The notes: a model not told the origin generated them from the sequence alone. A stretch of DNA of 64,000 nt from UBA2767 sp965228625 (GCA_965228625.1 OZ245829.1:62001-126000), one strand, 5' to 3'; shown: positions 18,004 through 26,141, counted from the stretch's first letter. Translations and numbers: made by a program.

Positions 18004-18716
18004 GGTTTGCGATATCTGACCTTCACGCTTGCGATGTGAGGCCGCGAGGTGAGTTCGGTGATCAATACGTCCGTGTCGTAATCCGTGATGCTCGTGAACG
18101 GCCCGGGCTCGTCGTCGCTTGAGGCGCTCTCGCCCTCACCCTTGATGCCGAGACGCACCGCGATGCCGTCATCCAGCTCCATGAGCTTTGCCAGCATCGC
18201 CGCGCAGCCCAGTTGCCGGTCCATATGGCCTCGGTCGAACACGCCGTCCCGGACATATTTGCCCGGCTGCTGCAGATTGGTTCCAGCCCAGACATAGGGC
18301 GAGTTCATCCGCTGCTTGACGTAACCGAAGCCGTTGTAGCGCTCGAACTCGTAAAGGATGCGGGGAAGCGTCCAGTCGTCGACCTGATGGAGTTTCTGGA
18401 GTTGAAGCGCGTCGATCGCCGCCTCATCCCAGCTCGCGAACGGACCGCGCCCTTTTGGGACAAGCAGCGTCCTGCGGCCGGTGCCGATGATGCGCTCGCC
18501 ATTGTGCAGAACGCCGGCGAAGGAACGAGCTGATTCCCGGTGATGGACAGGTCCCATGAAGAACCAGGGGACGCCCGTCGCCTCCTCGACGTTCTCATAG
18601 CGCGCCCGGTCTTCGAGTATGCCTTGCGCCGCCTGCAATGCCTCTTCGGTGCGGACGACCTGCATCCGGGCCCACAGATTGCGGTAGCCCGTCTCCATGT
18701 CTTCAAAGCGGGGCAT
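17991..18716 (-). CDS. Phage endolysin, COG3926-type lysozyme family
   Basis: 241 residues. The N-terminal half matches the COG3926 (ZliS-like) lysozyme family found in alphaproteobacterial phages: YRNLWARMQVVRTEEALQAA, then GVPWFFMGPVHHRESARSF with the likely catalytic glutamate, LHNGERI, and later YEFERYNGFGY and SPYVWAGTN. A C-terminal ~55-residue extension (acidic EGESASSDDEPGPF, then SRPHIASVKVRYRKPP) is extra. It lacks a signal peptide and would depend on a holin. The start overlaps the stop of the 50-residue upstream gene as TGATG. Confidence 0.8.
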   Translation of the reverse strand: MPRFEDMETGYRNLWARMQVVRTEEALQAAQGILEDRARYENVEEATGVPWFFMGPVHHRESARSFAGVLHNGERIIGTGRRTLLVPKGRGPFASWDEAAIDALQLQKLHQVDDWTLPRILYEFERYNGFGYVKQRMNSPYVWAGTNLQQPGKYVRDGVFDRGHMDRQLGCAAMLAKLMELDDGIAVRLGIKGEGESASSDDEPGPFTSITDYDTDVLITELTSRPHIASVKVRYRKPPGP

Positions 18717-18868
18717 CAGGACAAGACCGCCGCCGCGGTGAGCATGAAGACCATGCCGACACCGCCGTCCTGATGCAGCATTTTGGCCGTCTGAACGGCC
18801 TTAACGCCGCGCGCGAATTTGCGCCGTGCCGCGCGGCCGCGGCCCGGCCCGAAGGGCTTGGGGTTCAT
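18716..18868 (-). CDS. Small 50-residue phage protein, basic with hydrophobic tail
   Basis: A short frame read directly from the sequence: ATG 18868 behind GGAG, protein opening MNPKPFGPGRGRAARRKFA and closing in the hydrophobic segment GVGMVFMLTAAAVLS. Its TGA overlaps the endolysin ATG (TGATG), strong evidence that it is translated. The basic N-terminus plus one C-terminal hydrophobic helix could make it a lysis regulator or small membrane protein; there is no family match I know. Confidence 0.6.
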   Translation of the reverse strand: MNPKPFGPGRGRAARRKFARGVKAVQTAKMLHQDGGVGMVFMLTAAAVLS

Positions 18869-18892
18869 GAGGGTCTCCGGTGGTTGGGTGGA

Positions 18893-19117
18893 TTATTTCC
18901 AGGCGAGGTGGGACGCGGCCCACGAAATGAGCCCGCCCACGGCGGCGGCGGCGCTGATTGCAATGACGATCGCCCGCTTGCCGCCTTCAAGCTGGTTCTT
19001 CCATTTCACCAATTCGTCGAGCTTGGCGGTGTTCTTTCTGGTCGCCTCCTCCAGCGCAATCATTCGTTGATCGAGCTCGCCAAGCTCGCGGTGAAGCTCC
19101 TGTCTTATTGCGGGCAT
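18893..19117 (-). CDS. XhlA-like small membrane protein (holin/haemolysin-type candidate)
   Basis: From ATG 19117 the 74-residue protein has an N-terminal amphipathic coiled-coil helix (LHRELGELDQRMIALEEATRKNTAKLDELVKWKNQLE) followed by one C-terminal membrane helix (GGKRAIVIAISAAAAVGGLISWAASHL). This is the topology of XhlA-type phage haemolysin/holin partners. It precedes the 50-residue gene and the endolysin, so the region holds a multi-gene lysis module. The assignment is from topology only. Confidence 0.65.
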   Translation of the reverse strand: MPAIRQELHRELGELDQRMIALEEATRKNTAKLDELVKWKNQLEGGKRAIVIAISAAAAVGGLISWAASHLAWK

Positions 19118-19209
19118 GAAACACCGGACCTTTCGCGTTCTGGAAACTGAAATCTTTGGACTTGTGCCGCGGGGAACTTCGACAGAGCACAAACGGCTCC
19201 TTAAACGCC

Positions 19210-19527
19210 CTAAGCCGCGGATTGCGCTGAGCGGCGTTTGCGCTCACGCTCCTGTTCGATGGAACCCTTCACCCTGTTCCGGTCCTGGATGAACGTTTCC
19301 GCTTCGGGCCATTTCTGGCCGATGGTGCCGCGCTGCTTCATGCCTTTGGGTGTCATGTAAAACTCCCGGTAGATGGCCTGCCCGTCGTCATCGACGAAGT
19401 ACTCCATTGTGATGACGTCCGGCTTGATGCGGGGGGCTTCCGGGTATTGCTCGTAAAACTCATCGGAGCGGTAGACCTCATTCCCCACCTTCACCTTGCC
19501 GTCGCCACCTCTGTGAAACTTGAACAT
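19210..19527 (-). CDS. Hypothetical phage protein downstream of the tail fibres
   Basis: 105 residues, charged, no membrane segment. The start at ATG 19527 lies 3 bases after the stop of the collar-domain fibre gene, with GGGAG inside that gene as ribosome site. MFKFHRGGDGKVKVGNEVYRSDEFYEQYPEAPRIKP suggests a small beta-rich N-terminal domain; the C-terminus is a charged helix (EQERERKRRSAQSAA). Its place directly after fibres could indicate a fibre chaperone, but no family is recognised. Confidence 0.65.
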   Translation of the reverse strand: MFKFHRGGDGKVKVGNEVYRSDEFYEQYPEAPRIKPDVITMEYFVDDDGQAIYREFYMTPKGMKQRGTIGQKWPEAETFIQDRNRVKGSIEQERERKRRSAQSAA

Positions 19528-19530
19528 TGA

Positions 19531-20394
19531 TTACACTCCCGAATAGATGAAAGCGTTCATGAAGAATGTTGGCTGCATGTTGTTGTGAGCGCTGGAACCG
19601 CCGGTGTTGGTCGCCGTTCTTGCGTCGCCAACGCAGCGTGTGTTGGTGCCGCCACCCTGCAGGTTCGTCGCGTTCTGCCGCGCGGCGTTCGGGACATTGT
19701 GGCTGTGCGCGTCGAGTTCCGCCTCCGTGAGCGTATGCGTCTCGGTTCCCACCGTGTCGCCCATGTCACGCGTGGTGAAGGAGCCGCTGTTCGTGTTCGG
19801 CAGGCTCGAATTGTTGATCATTCCGAACGCATGGGCCCGCGCGTCGGGGAGCGTGATGGTCCTGTTCGCAGACCAGTCGGACGCGGCGCTGGCGCCCCTG
19901 AACGGTGAGACCGACAGATTGTTGACGCCGCTGTCCTCGTTCCAGAGGTGGAGAAACAGGGCCTCGTAGGCATCGTTCGCCAGGTTCGCAGCGGACGCCC
20001 CACTGCCGATCGTCGACCCGTCCATCGCTTCCCACCGCGGCTCAGGAGCCTGCCGATAGGCGAATTTCACATCCCCGACTGAAACCATGGGCAGGTGAAT
20101 TGCGGGGATGTCATTGGATACATCTTTCAGCCCGGCGCTGAATGGGACTGCGCTTCCCGCGTTGCTGCTGGCAAGTACCGTATCCCTGACAAGGGTGGTC
20201 AAATTGCCGAGATGGCCGGTTCCGACCTCCCACTCGCCTGCCGTCCGGTGGGAAATGAAGTAGTAGAAGACGTCTGTTCCGCCCGTGCCGAACGCACTCG
20301 CGAATGTCTGGCGTCCGTCCACAGCCGAGAGCGAGAGAGTGCCGGCGCCATTGGAGGCGCTGGTTTCGTGGACGAGGTTATCTATTGCGGGCAT
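19531..20394 (-). CDS. Phage tail fibre with C-terminal collar domain (second copy)
   Basis: 287 residues. The first ~110 resemble phage proteins with a short adhesive repeat (GAGTLSLSAVDGRQTFASAFG); from VGDVKFAYRQAPEPRWEAMDGSTIG onwards the tail-collar / microcystin-dependent-protein fold follows, ending HTLTEAELDAHSHNV and NMQPTFFMNAFIYSGV. It starts on the stop codon of the first fibre gene (TAATG), so the two are translationally coupled. It probably forms part of the receptor-binding fibre. The collar regions of the two fibres are related in pattern but not closely. Confidence 0.8.
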   Translation of the reverse strand: MPAIDNLVHETSASNGAGTLSLSAVDGRQTFASAFGTGGTDVFYYFISHRTAGEWEVGTGHLGNLTTLVRDTVLASSNAGSAVPFSAGLKDVSNDIPAIHLPMVSVGDVKFAYRQAPEPRWEAMDGSTIGSGASAANLANDAYEALFLHLWNEDSGVNNLSVSPFRGASAASDWSANRTITLPDARAHAFGMINNSSLPNTNSGSFTTRDMGDTVGTETHTLTEAELDAHSHNVPNAARQNATNLQGGGTNTRCVGDARTATNTGGSSAHNNMQPTFFMNAFIYSGV

Positions 20395-21611
20395 TACGTC
20401 GCCTTGATGATGTAGTTCAGAACGATCGTGGGCTGGGTGTTCTGGTGAGCAGCTCCCGAGCCAGTATTCGCCGTGTTGCCAAATATCGGATGCGTGTGCG
20501 CTCCGTCATTGTCTATCGCGTCGCGGTCAGCGCCGGTACCACCCGTATTACCGCCCCGCGAAATGCGGTCCGGATCAGAAGCTGAAGCATCCGGCGTGAC
20601 CGGCCAGGCGCGCACATTCAGTTCGTGATCATGATTACCGGCGGAGCCTGTCGAGAGGCCGGATGCTCCGTGATTGTGCGCCGCCAACTGCGCGACTGTC
20701 AGGGCGTGGGTTTGCGAACCGCCAGTGGCGCCCAATATCGCACCGTTGATACCGCTTCCACCTGGAGTGAGGCGTGTGGCCGGCCATTGTCTGCCGGCCG
20801 GAACCCGGCCGCCCATGTCAGGCAGGTTGAATGTCGTGCTGCCGTTGCCCGCACCGAATGTGGTTCCGATGGCGGTGAAGAGGGCCGAGTTTCCGGTGCG
20901 GCTGATCGCCGACCCGTTGCACAGGAACCAGCCGATTGGCGCCGACGTCCCGCCATAGGGAAGAATGACGCCGACGGGCAATGGAGCCGTGAAGATCTGC
21001 GCGTCCCCGACGATGCTCCAGTTCGCCCCGTCGGAAACGCAGGTGATGGCCTCGTACTGGCTGTCGAGGGTGAAGCTCGTCGCGCCGTCCAGCGTGTCGC
21101 CGCCGCTGGTCGCAACGATGACTTCGTTGGCCGTGCCGGTGTGCTTGACCGTGATCCGGAAATTGTCGCCGGCGACCGTCGCGTCCAGCAGCGTGATCGT
21201 GACGTTTGCGCCGGTGGCGTCGGCATGGATCACCCTGCCCTTGTCGCCCTCCTGTACGGTGTAGTTGGCGGACCTGACGATGACCGGGGTGGCGGGCAGC
21301 GCCTCGTCGTCCTCGAAGGCGCTCGTGGCGAGCGCGCCGCTCAGATTGTCGGCCGTTTTGATGGTCACGTCGTTCGCATCAGCGATGACGAGCCGGTAGT
21401 CGCCGGTGCCGATGTAGCGCGGTTCGATATAGCCGCCCGCGTCGGCGATGATCGGGTTCGCCACGGGCACGGTCAGCGCGTTGTCGGCGAAGACGTCCCT
21501 CGGGGTCGTGGTGCCCGCGTCGTAGACGAACACCTTGCCGCCGCCGAGCGGCGCGCCGTCGGTGTCGACCAGCCGGTCGAGCGAAAGGGGGAGCAGAAGA
21601 TTGTCGGTCAT
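20394..21611 (-). CDS. Phage tail fibre / tailspike-like protein with collar domain
   Basis: ATG 21611 (MTDNLLLPLSLDRLVDTDG) is chosen over an upstream start. Residues ~15-90 resemble head- or tail-binding domains of podovirus tailspikes (GGGKVFVYDAGTTTPRDVFA, then GGYIEPRYIGTGDYRLVI). The middle is a beta-rich stretch. Residues ~220-405 form a phage tail-collar domain (GVILPYGGTSAPIGWFLCNG, then HALTVAQLAAHNHGASG), ending HQNTQPTIVLNYIIKAT. It is coupled to the second fibre gene by TAATG and follows the ejection-protein gene by 13 bp. Confidence 0.85.
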   Translation of the reverse strand: MTDNLLLPLSLDRLVDTDGAPLGGGKVFVYDAGTTTPRDVFADNALTVPVANPIIADAGGYIEPRYIGTGDYRLVIADANDVTIKTADNLSGALATSAFEDDEALPATPVIVRSANYTVQEGDKGRVIHADATGANVTITLLDATVAGDNFRITVKHTGTANEVIVATSGGDTLDGATSFTLDSQYEAITCVSDGANWSIVGDAQIFTAPLPVGVILPYGGTSAPIGWFLCNGSAISRTGNSALFTAIGTTFGAGNGSTTFNLPDMGGRVPAGRQWPATRLTPGGSGINGAILGATGGSQTHALTVAQLAAHNHGASGLSTGSAGNHDHELNVRAWPVTPDASASDPDRISRGGNTGGTGADRDAIDNDGAHTHPIFGNTANTGSGAAHQNTQPTIVLNYIIKAT

Positions 21612-21624
21612 TGAATGGGCTCGT

Positions 21625-22410
21625 CTAGACGAATTTGGCGGCGGAGTTCGCAACCGCGGTGCCGATCCGGAACAGATTGTTGATGCCCTGTCCGCGTGTA
21701 TCGGCCATCGCGTTGCCGTAACTGGTGGCGTTGTCGGCCTTCAGTCGGCCGAGGTTGAACGCGAGATCGCCCTCGCCCGTCCGCAGGTTCGCGAGGCGCT
21801 GCCCCATGCCGACGTCAATGTCGGCATCGCGCGTGCGCAGATCGGCGAGCCGGTTGCCGGCGCCGGTGGAAACGTTCGCCGCATTGGTCCGCGCGGTGGA
21901 GCCGAGATTGGAAAGTCCGGTCAGCCGGTTCAGCCGGTCCTGAAACTGACCGGCCTTTTGCCTTTGGCCGAACGCAAACAGGTCCTTCTGCGTGCCGCCG
22001 GAAAAAATGGAGCCGCGCGCCGCGGCGGACTGATCGATGGCGTCGAGCCCCGCGCCCAGCGTCGCCTGAAAGCCGGCATCGTCCTCGAAGGCGTTGAAGA
22101 AGTCGCGCTGCGCATCGAGGCCGCGCAGCCCCAACGCCACCAGCAGGTTTTCGCGCGCCGCGTCGCCCGCATCGATGTCCGCGCCGAGAAAACCGAGCGC
22201 CGCGTCGCGTCCCCCGGCGACCTCCTGGCGCCCCCGTGACAGGTCCTCGCGCGCGGCAGTCGCGCCGCGTGTCAGGTCGCCGCGCGCCCTGCGGAACTGG
22301 TGTCGCGAGCGCGTCGCGCCCTTGTCGAGGTTTGCGTCGTGCTCGATGCGTCCGCGCGCGAGGTCGTCGCGCGCATCGTCAATGCCGAAAATCTTGTCAA
22401 GAAATGACAC
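21625..22410 (-). CDS. Putative phage DNA transfer / ejection protein
   Basis: The 261-residue, helical, glycine- and alanine-rich protein opens MSFLDKIFGIDDARDDLARG and contains repeated RG.[RD]D segments, then ALDAIDQSAAARGSIFSGGTQ-like sequence (AIDQSAAARGSIFSGGTQ), a hallmark of virion DNA-transfer proteins in alphaproteobacterial podoviruses. Such proteins leave the capsid with the genome and help form a channel through the envelope. It lies between the tail-hub group and the fibre genes, the expected place for a P22 gp7/gp20-type protein. Confidence 0.7.
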   Translation of the reverse strand: MSFLDKIFGIDDARDDLARGRIEHDANLDKGATRSRHQFRRARGDLTRGATAAREDLSRGRQEVAGGRDAALGFLGADIDAGDAARENLLVALGLRGLDAQRDFFNAFEDDAGFQATLGAGLDAIDQSAAARGSIFSGGTQKDLFAFGQRQKAGQFQDRLNRLTGLSNLGSTARTNAANVSTGAGNRLADLRTRDADIDVGMGQRLANLRTGEGDLAFNLGRLKADNATSYGNAMADTRGQGINNLFRIGTAVANSAAKFV

Positions 22411-22413
22411 GTC

Positions 22414-22533
22414 TCATTCTCCTAGAAGCTGCGCTATCAAGCGGTTGATCTCGTTGAAATAGTTGCGCCAGGCAGGCGATATCCGCCCGTCCGGCAGCAG
22501 AACCGGTTCGTTGGGTATGTTCGGGGCTGGCAT
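22414..22533 (-). CDS. Small 39-residue phage protein
   Basis: From ATG 22533 (ribosome site AAGGGA) the protein reads MPAPNIPNEPVLLPDGRISP and ends WRNYFNEINRLIAQLLGE. It ends 3 bp before the ejection-protein start, so the two are probably cotranslated. A longer in-frame ORF starts at 22731 but overlaps the next gene and has odd composition. Short proteins with the pattern PDGRISPAWRxYF are common in phage tail regions; their role is unknown. Confidence 0.6.
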   Translation of the reverse strand: MPAPNIPNEPVLLPDGRISPAWRNYFNEINRLIAQLLGE

Positions 22534-22702
22534 GGGGTTTCCCTTGGGGCATCCGGGCGAGCGGCTGCCAGGTCTCAGGCAGGCCCCGCTCCTGCTATGT
22601 CCGCAACATTGACGGGGCATGTTGCGCAGGATTTCGGGTGGAACCGATCCACCGTCGACCGGAACCGCGTCTTTAAATGATTGGGCGTTCAGCTTCCCCG
22701 AC

Positions 22703-23263
22703 CTAGCGGCGTCGGTGCATTCGACTCTCAACCATACCGAGTAGCTCTCTCATGATCTGATCTGCGGTTGAGGGTGAGACTCCAAGCTCCTGCAACGCCT
22801 GCGATCCACCGTCGTGAATACCATGCATGGCTGCCTCTGCCGCCAACTGACCGCCATCCATCAAAGTCGCAGCGCGCGGAATCACCACCTCATTAAGTTC
22901 GCGAGACTCATGCAACAACCGCTCAAAAATGTCTGATGATGTTGAAACGTCCGGCTCGCTGTTGAAAACGCCACGCCGTCTCAAAGCCTCCATTTGCTGG
23001 GGCGTTAGTCCAAGCGGGCCGTGCCTGCGTATTTTCTTCGCCACGCCACCAGCCGTCTCGTTCAAGATACGACCAAGTGCTGTGGAGCTTGTGGTCGGCT
23101 CGGATGGTGCAGGTTCGTGCGTGCCGAATACTGACGTCGACCGATGCGGTCTTGATGCATCCTGTTCGTCAGGTCCGTTCAAAATCTCTTCGATCGATTT
23201 GCGGGTCCTGCGCGGAGCGCCCGCGTCTGAATTTTGATCGGGCTTGTCAACAAATCTTTCCAT
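22703..23263 (-). CDS. Accessory protein with SIEEIL motif, copy A (candidate capsid cargo)
   Basis: 186 residues, mostly hydrophilic. Residues 19-28 read RTRKSIEEIL, the ten-residue peptide shared with the scaffold protein and three other small proteins in this cluster. The first ~75 residues are paralogous to the gene at 25668-26021 (common RxSIEEIL, GPD, SRP, VFG and TA..RILN blocks); the rest differs and contains a helical region (LTPQQMEALRRRGVFNSEP; SSDIFERLLHESRELNEVV). It ends with MHRRR. It is divergent to a plus-strand membrane-protein gene across an AT-rich gap. Function unknown; packaging into capsids is inferred only. Confidence 0.6.
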   Translation of the reverse strand: MERFVDKPDQNSDAGAPRRTRKSIEEILNGPDEQDASRPHRSTSVFGTHEPAPSEPTTSSTALGRILNETAGGVAKKIRRHGPLGLTPQQMEALRRRGVFNSEPDVSTSSDIFERLLHESRELNEVVIPRAATLMDGGQLAAEAAMHGIHDGGSQALQELGVSPSTADQIMRELLGMVESRMHRRR

Positions 23264-23474
23264 GATCTTCCTGTAAAAAACGCCGCCTGCGATACAGTAG
23301 AATTGGTTTCGCGTTGCGCGTACTGGTTGTTAAATATTGATAATTCTTGAAAAACGGCTACAGATACATATCTCTATTGAGAAGATTTTTCGAATCTGAC
23401 CCCTATTACTTGAAGATCGTCCGACGGTCTGACTTCCTGGGAATTGCGGTTGCGGTGAAACACGCAAAACAAAA

Positions 23475-23846
23475 ATGATCACTCGAACCATCAATGGATT
23501 GAAAAAACTGTGGCGGGGCGAGCAGCCGTTGGGTCGTGCGTTCTGGGTTTATTTCGTTATTGGGTGGATTGGGTTCATTGTTCTGTCCTTCCTTGTCGGT
23601 TTGGCTCTTCTCGTGATCGGCATAAGACCGCTCGCGGTCGTGGTGACCGCGTTTTCCATGCTCGTATATCCGGTATTTGCCGGCATCGGTGTGTGGCGAA
23701 GCGCGAATGCCCATCGGTCTGATGGTGCATTTCCCAACGTCGCACCGGCCCTTGCGAAATTGGCTGTCTTGGCTGTCGTGGTCCCTATGACATGGAACTT
23801 TCTGAACGGTGGATTCGAAGGCCTCATTCTCGACTTCATGGGCTGA
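23475..23846 (+). CDS. Integral membrane protein, LWRGEQPLGRAFW family, copy 1
   Basis: The 123-residue protein has three or four membrane helices. LKKLWRGEQPLGRAFWVYFVIGW at the N-terminus and YPVFAGIGVWRSANAH in the middle are shared with the gene at 24487-24849 and with a widespread but unnamed family of small inner membrane proteins. It lies on the plus strand, opposite to the phage genes, after a 211-bp AT-rich gap from the divergent SIEEIL gene. This looks like an inserted accessory (moron) gene. The function is unknown; superinfection exclusion is one possibility. Confidence 0.65.
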   Translation: MITRTINGLKKLWRGEQPLGRAFWVYFVIGWIGFIVLSFLVGLALLVIGIRPLAVVVTAFSMLVYPVFAGIGVWRSANAHRSDGAFPNVAPALAKLAVLAVVVPMTWNFLNGGFEGLILDFMG

Positions 23847-23979
23847 TCACACCGCAGTTCGTTCCGATGGCTCGTCAAAAAACGACTTCCATTCTGTATT
23901 TCCATAGTGTTTTCGCCAAAAAGTTGCAGATACTAATCGTTTCAATTTGTATTTATAGGAAATGGGAAGAGCTAAACTT

Positions 23980-24000
23980 GTGATCTTCTCGTGAGATCAC
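23980..24000 (+). promoter_or_regulatory. Inverted repeat and conserved leader before membrane gene B1
   Basis: GTGATCT (23980-23986) and AGATCAC (23994-24000) form a perfect 7-bp inverted repeat, 13 bp before ATG 24014. The leader resembles that of the paralogous gene at 26142: both have ATTTGTATTT followed by GGAA and later CTTGTGATC. The shared leader suggests a common promoter or operator. Confidence 0.45.
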
Positions 24001-24013
24001 CATCTAACTCGGT

Positions 24014-24490
24014 ATGACCATCGAGACGGTTCTCTATCGTCCTGGCAGAGTGCGTTATGCGAGAAACGGCGCTCTCTTCGCGCTTTTTATGATTTTGGTG
24101 AACCACGTCTCCGGTCAGGCGAATGAAATCGCCTACTCCGGCAGCTTTGAACTCTGGCTTAATCGTGTGATGGCAGAGGCATTCATTCTGCTGGTCTTTG
24201 CCGCCTGCGGTTATGCGTTTGGCTCCTACAAGGATCGAAATGCTGTCGGCCCAACAGTCAGAGTCGCCAAGTTCCCGGTTCGGCAACGCTGGGCTTGTTA
24301 CGGCGCTGTCACAGGATTTCTGCTGGGGATGGCCCAGTTCGTTGACCTGAGCGGCGACGGGAATTTTCAATCCGGCGTCGAAGCGGCAGCCAGCCAGACT
24401 CTCATCTCGCCTCTCGCCTCGACGGCGATCTTCACGTTCATTTTTTGCATCATTGGGCGTGTGCGAGATCACTGCACGGGTCAAACGTGA
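24014..24490 (+). CDS. Integral membrane protein, family B copy 1
   Basis: 158 residues with about four membrane helices. It is paralogous to 26142-26612: both open with KTVLYxP or ETVLYRPGRVRYA, share ELWLNRVMAEAF or ELWIHNLMAAAF, YAFGSYKD or YAFGSLRD, and RQRWACYGA or RRRWAAYGA. The stop overlaps the GTG of the next gene (GTGA), so the two membrane proteins are coupled. No family with known function is recognised. Confidence 0.65.
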   Translation: MTIETVLYRPGRVRYARNGALFALFMILVNHVSGQANEIAYSGSFELWLNRVMAEAFILLVFAACGYAFGSYKDRNAVGPTVRVAKFPVRQRWACYGAVTGFLLGMAQFVDLSGDGNFQSGVEAAASQTLISPLASTAIFTFIFCIIGRVRDHCTGQT

Positions 24491-24849
24491 TCTCCAGGAT
24501 CATCGACGGTTTCATAAAGTTGTGGCGCGGTGAGCAGCCTTTGGGTCGTGCGTTCTGGATCTATTTCATCTTGATATGGATCGGATCCATGATCATCGAA
24601 GTAGTCCTTCACAAGGTGCTGTTCTATTTTGGATTTGCTCCGTTTGGCCTTTTGCCGCTTCTTGTTCTCAACCTCTTGTATCCATTCTTGGCGGCAACCG
24701 GTGTTTGGAGAAGCGCGAATGCACATGAAGGAACTGCCTTCTATCCCTTGGCCGCAAAGGTTGCAGTCTGCATTATTCTGGCGCCGACTGTTTGGTATCT
24801 CGTCAATGATGGGCTTCCGGCTGTCGCGCAGTTCCTCGCGTCCCCGTAG
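24487..24849 (+). CDS. Integral membrane protein, LWRGEQPLGRAFW family, copy 2
   Basis: The GTG at 24487 is taken as start because it overlaps the stop of the upstream gene and aligns the protein (MISRIIDGFIKLWRGEQPLG) with copy 1 at 23475, which starts MITRTINGLKKLWRGEQPLG. 120 residues with three or four membrane helices; YPFLAATGVWRSANAHEG matches copy 1. The region thus contains an A1-B1-A2 run of membrane genes formed by duplication. Confidence 0.65.
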   Translation: MISRIIDGFIKLWRGEQPLGRAFWIYFILIWIGSMIIEVVLHKVLFYFGFAPFGLLPLLVLNLLYPFLAATGVWRSANAHEGTAFYPLAAKVAVCIILAPTVWYLVNDGLPAVAQFLASP

Positions 24850-24940
24850 CGCTTAAGGTGTTTGACGTCGCTGTTGTCTATTCAAAGAGCGACAACTGAT
24901 CCCAATGCGTTCGAGTTTATCTCAGCAGTCCGGACCGCTT

Positions 24941-25261
24941 TCAGGAGCCGGAAGGATCAAGAATTTCATCCAGCGGGGTTGGCCGAAAAGGCCGTACAGG
25001 TTTGGTAAAATTGCCGTCCGGAGGACTTTCTCCGCCTTTGGAGAGATCGCGAGGGTCATTCTCGTAGAAATTCCTCCAAAAGCCTGGATTCCTCACGAAT
25101 TCGTCAAGCGCTCGCCCGCGGTTCATTTCATCAGGAAAATCACGCACCATACGATCGACAAAGCGTTCAGGTTCGCTTGCCGGGGTGGGGAGAAGTTCCT
25201 TTGCCAATCGTTTCAGCAACTCTCTAGCTGCCTGGTTGTAGATGAAGAGTGTCGGGTTCAT
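24941..25261 (-). CDS. Accessory protein with C-terminal PLDEIL motif (candidate capsid cargo)
   Basis: From ATG 25261 the protein has 106 residues: a helical N-terminal part (FIYNQAARELLKRLAKELL; EPERFVDRMVRDFPDEM) and an extended tail. Residues 92-101 read FRPTPLDEIL, almost the same peptide as in the scaffold N-terminus (FRPNTLDDVL), but here at the C-terminus. Outside this peptide it shares nothing obvious with the other motif proteins. It is on the phage strand, convergent with the membrane-gene pair. Function unknown. Confidence 0.6.
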   Translation of the reverse strand: MNPTLFIYNQAARELLKRLAKELLPTPASEPERFVDRMVRDFPDEMNRGRALDEFVRNPGFWRNFYENDPRDLSKGGESPPDGNFTKPVRPFRPTPLDEILDPSGS

Positions 25262-25339
25262 GGGTTTTGTCCTGAGTGATGTTTGTGCTCGAACCAATTC
25301 CCTCCAAACTTCGCGGCACTTAGCCGGTCTTGATGCCGC

Positions 25340-25651
25340 GTCAGTCTCACCCGGCTAGTTCCTCATGATCTGGAACTCGGCGGAGGCCGAAACGATGGTG
25401 CGCACCACCGCCGCGGACGAGGAGACCGCGACGACGAACCCGTCCTCGTTGCTGGTGCCGAGGCGGTTGAGGCGCACCTGTTTGAAATACTCCCCGACCT
25501 TGCCCATGGGGACCTGGCGCGCGTTGCCGAAGGTCTTGCCGCCGTTCTTCGATAGCTTGACCGTGACGAGCGGGTCGAGCGTGGCCGTGCCCACGCCCGG
25601 AATGGTGTCGATCCTGAGTTCGTCCAGCCGCACCCTGCGTGGAAGAGCGGC
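25340..25651 (-). repeat. 312-bp direct repeat, left copy (duplicated tail-hub 3' end)
   Basis: Sequence 25340-25651 matches 26623-26934 at a constant offset of 1283 bp with only scattered substitutions. It covers the last ~92 codons and the stop of the tail-hub gene plus ~15 bp after it. Together the two copies flank a 971-bp segment holding one motif protein and one membrane protein gene. Confidence 0.85.
25355..25651 (-). pseudogene. Truncated 3' copy of the tail-hub gene
   Basis: This fragment encodes the C-terminal ~92 residues of the gp10-like tail hub, from RVRLDELRIDTIPG to EFQIMRN, with a few replacements (for example V-T-V for V-M-V, GEYFK for GECFK, VVRTIV for VVRAIV). A GTG at 25633 could start translation, but there is no ribosome site and no N-terminal domain, so it is best treated as a remnant. 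Its good preservation means the duplication is fairly recent or still exchanging with the intact gene. Confidence 0.75.
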
Positions 25652-25667
25652 TGCGAGTGCCCGAGTT

Positions 25668-26021
25668 TTAACGTCGACGGACCACTTCCGTTGTCATCCG
25701 CAGATCCCGATCTAGTCGCTTTGCCATTCCTTGTGACTGACCCAGTTCGCGCGCGGTTTGTCCGATTGCCGAGATGCCGCCTTCTGTGATCGCCTGATGG
25801 GCGCCTTGTGCGGCGGCGTTAAGGATCCTGTCAATTGCGGTGGGACCAATGATGGGTTTTTCTGGAACCACATCTGGTGCACCGAAAACCGCGTTCGGCC
25901 GTGGTGGCCTTGACGTCTCTTCCCGATCAGGACCAGCCAAAATTTCTTCAATCGATTGGCGGGTCCTGCGTCGAGTTTGTACGTCTGGATCTGTATTGGG
26001 TTCGTAAAACGATGCTCTCAT
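25668..26021 (-). CDS. Accessory protein with SIEEIL motif, copy B (candidate capsid cargo)
   Basis: 117 residues. Residues 19-28 read RTRQSIEEIL, exactly the position of the same peptide in the paralog at 22703-23263. Shared blocks continue through GPD, SRPxR, VFGxP, TAxxRILN and AxG, then the proteins diverge; both end in an arginine run (VVRRR here). Predicted to be mostly disordered at the N-terminus and helical at the C-terminus. It lies between the two direct repeats and is divergent to the family B membrane gene. Function unknown. Confidence 0.6.
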   Translation of the reverse strand: MRASFYEPNTDPDVQTRRRTRQSIEEILAGPDREETSRPPRPNAVFGAPDVVPEKPIIGPTAIDRILNAAAQGAHQAITEGGISAIGQTARELGQSQGMAKRLDRDLRMTTEVVRRR

Positions 26022-26107
26022 AATTGTATTGCGCAGAAGTGTCGCGTAAAAGTTGTTTCAAAAACAGATTTTGATTTGTATTTTTGGAATTCAGAAGTAT
26101 TGATCTT

Positions 26108-26115
26108 GTGATCAC
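26108..26115 (+). promoter_or_regulatory. GTGATCAC palindrome in conserved leader before membrane gene B2
   Basis: An 8-bp perfect palindrome (GTGATCAC) 26 bp before ATG 26142, in a leader that resembles the one before the paralog at 24014 (ATTTGTATTT-T-GGAA, then CTTGTGATC). It may be the operator version of the inverted repeat at 23980-24000. Confidence 0.4.
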
Positions 26116-26141
26116 CTTTCCAAGTCACCATGTGAATTGGT

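Noticed and set aside
20625..21614. 329-residue plus-strand frame opposite the fibre gene
   Set aside because: Shadow of the collar-domain fibre; arginine- and glycine-rich composition typical of antisense frames in GC-rich DNA.
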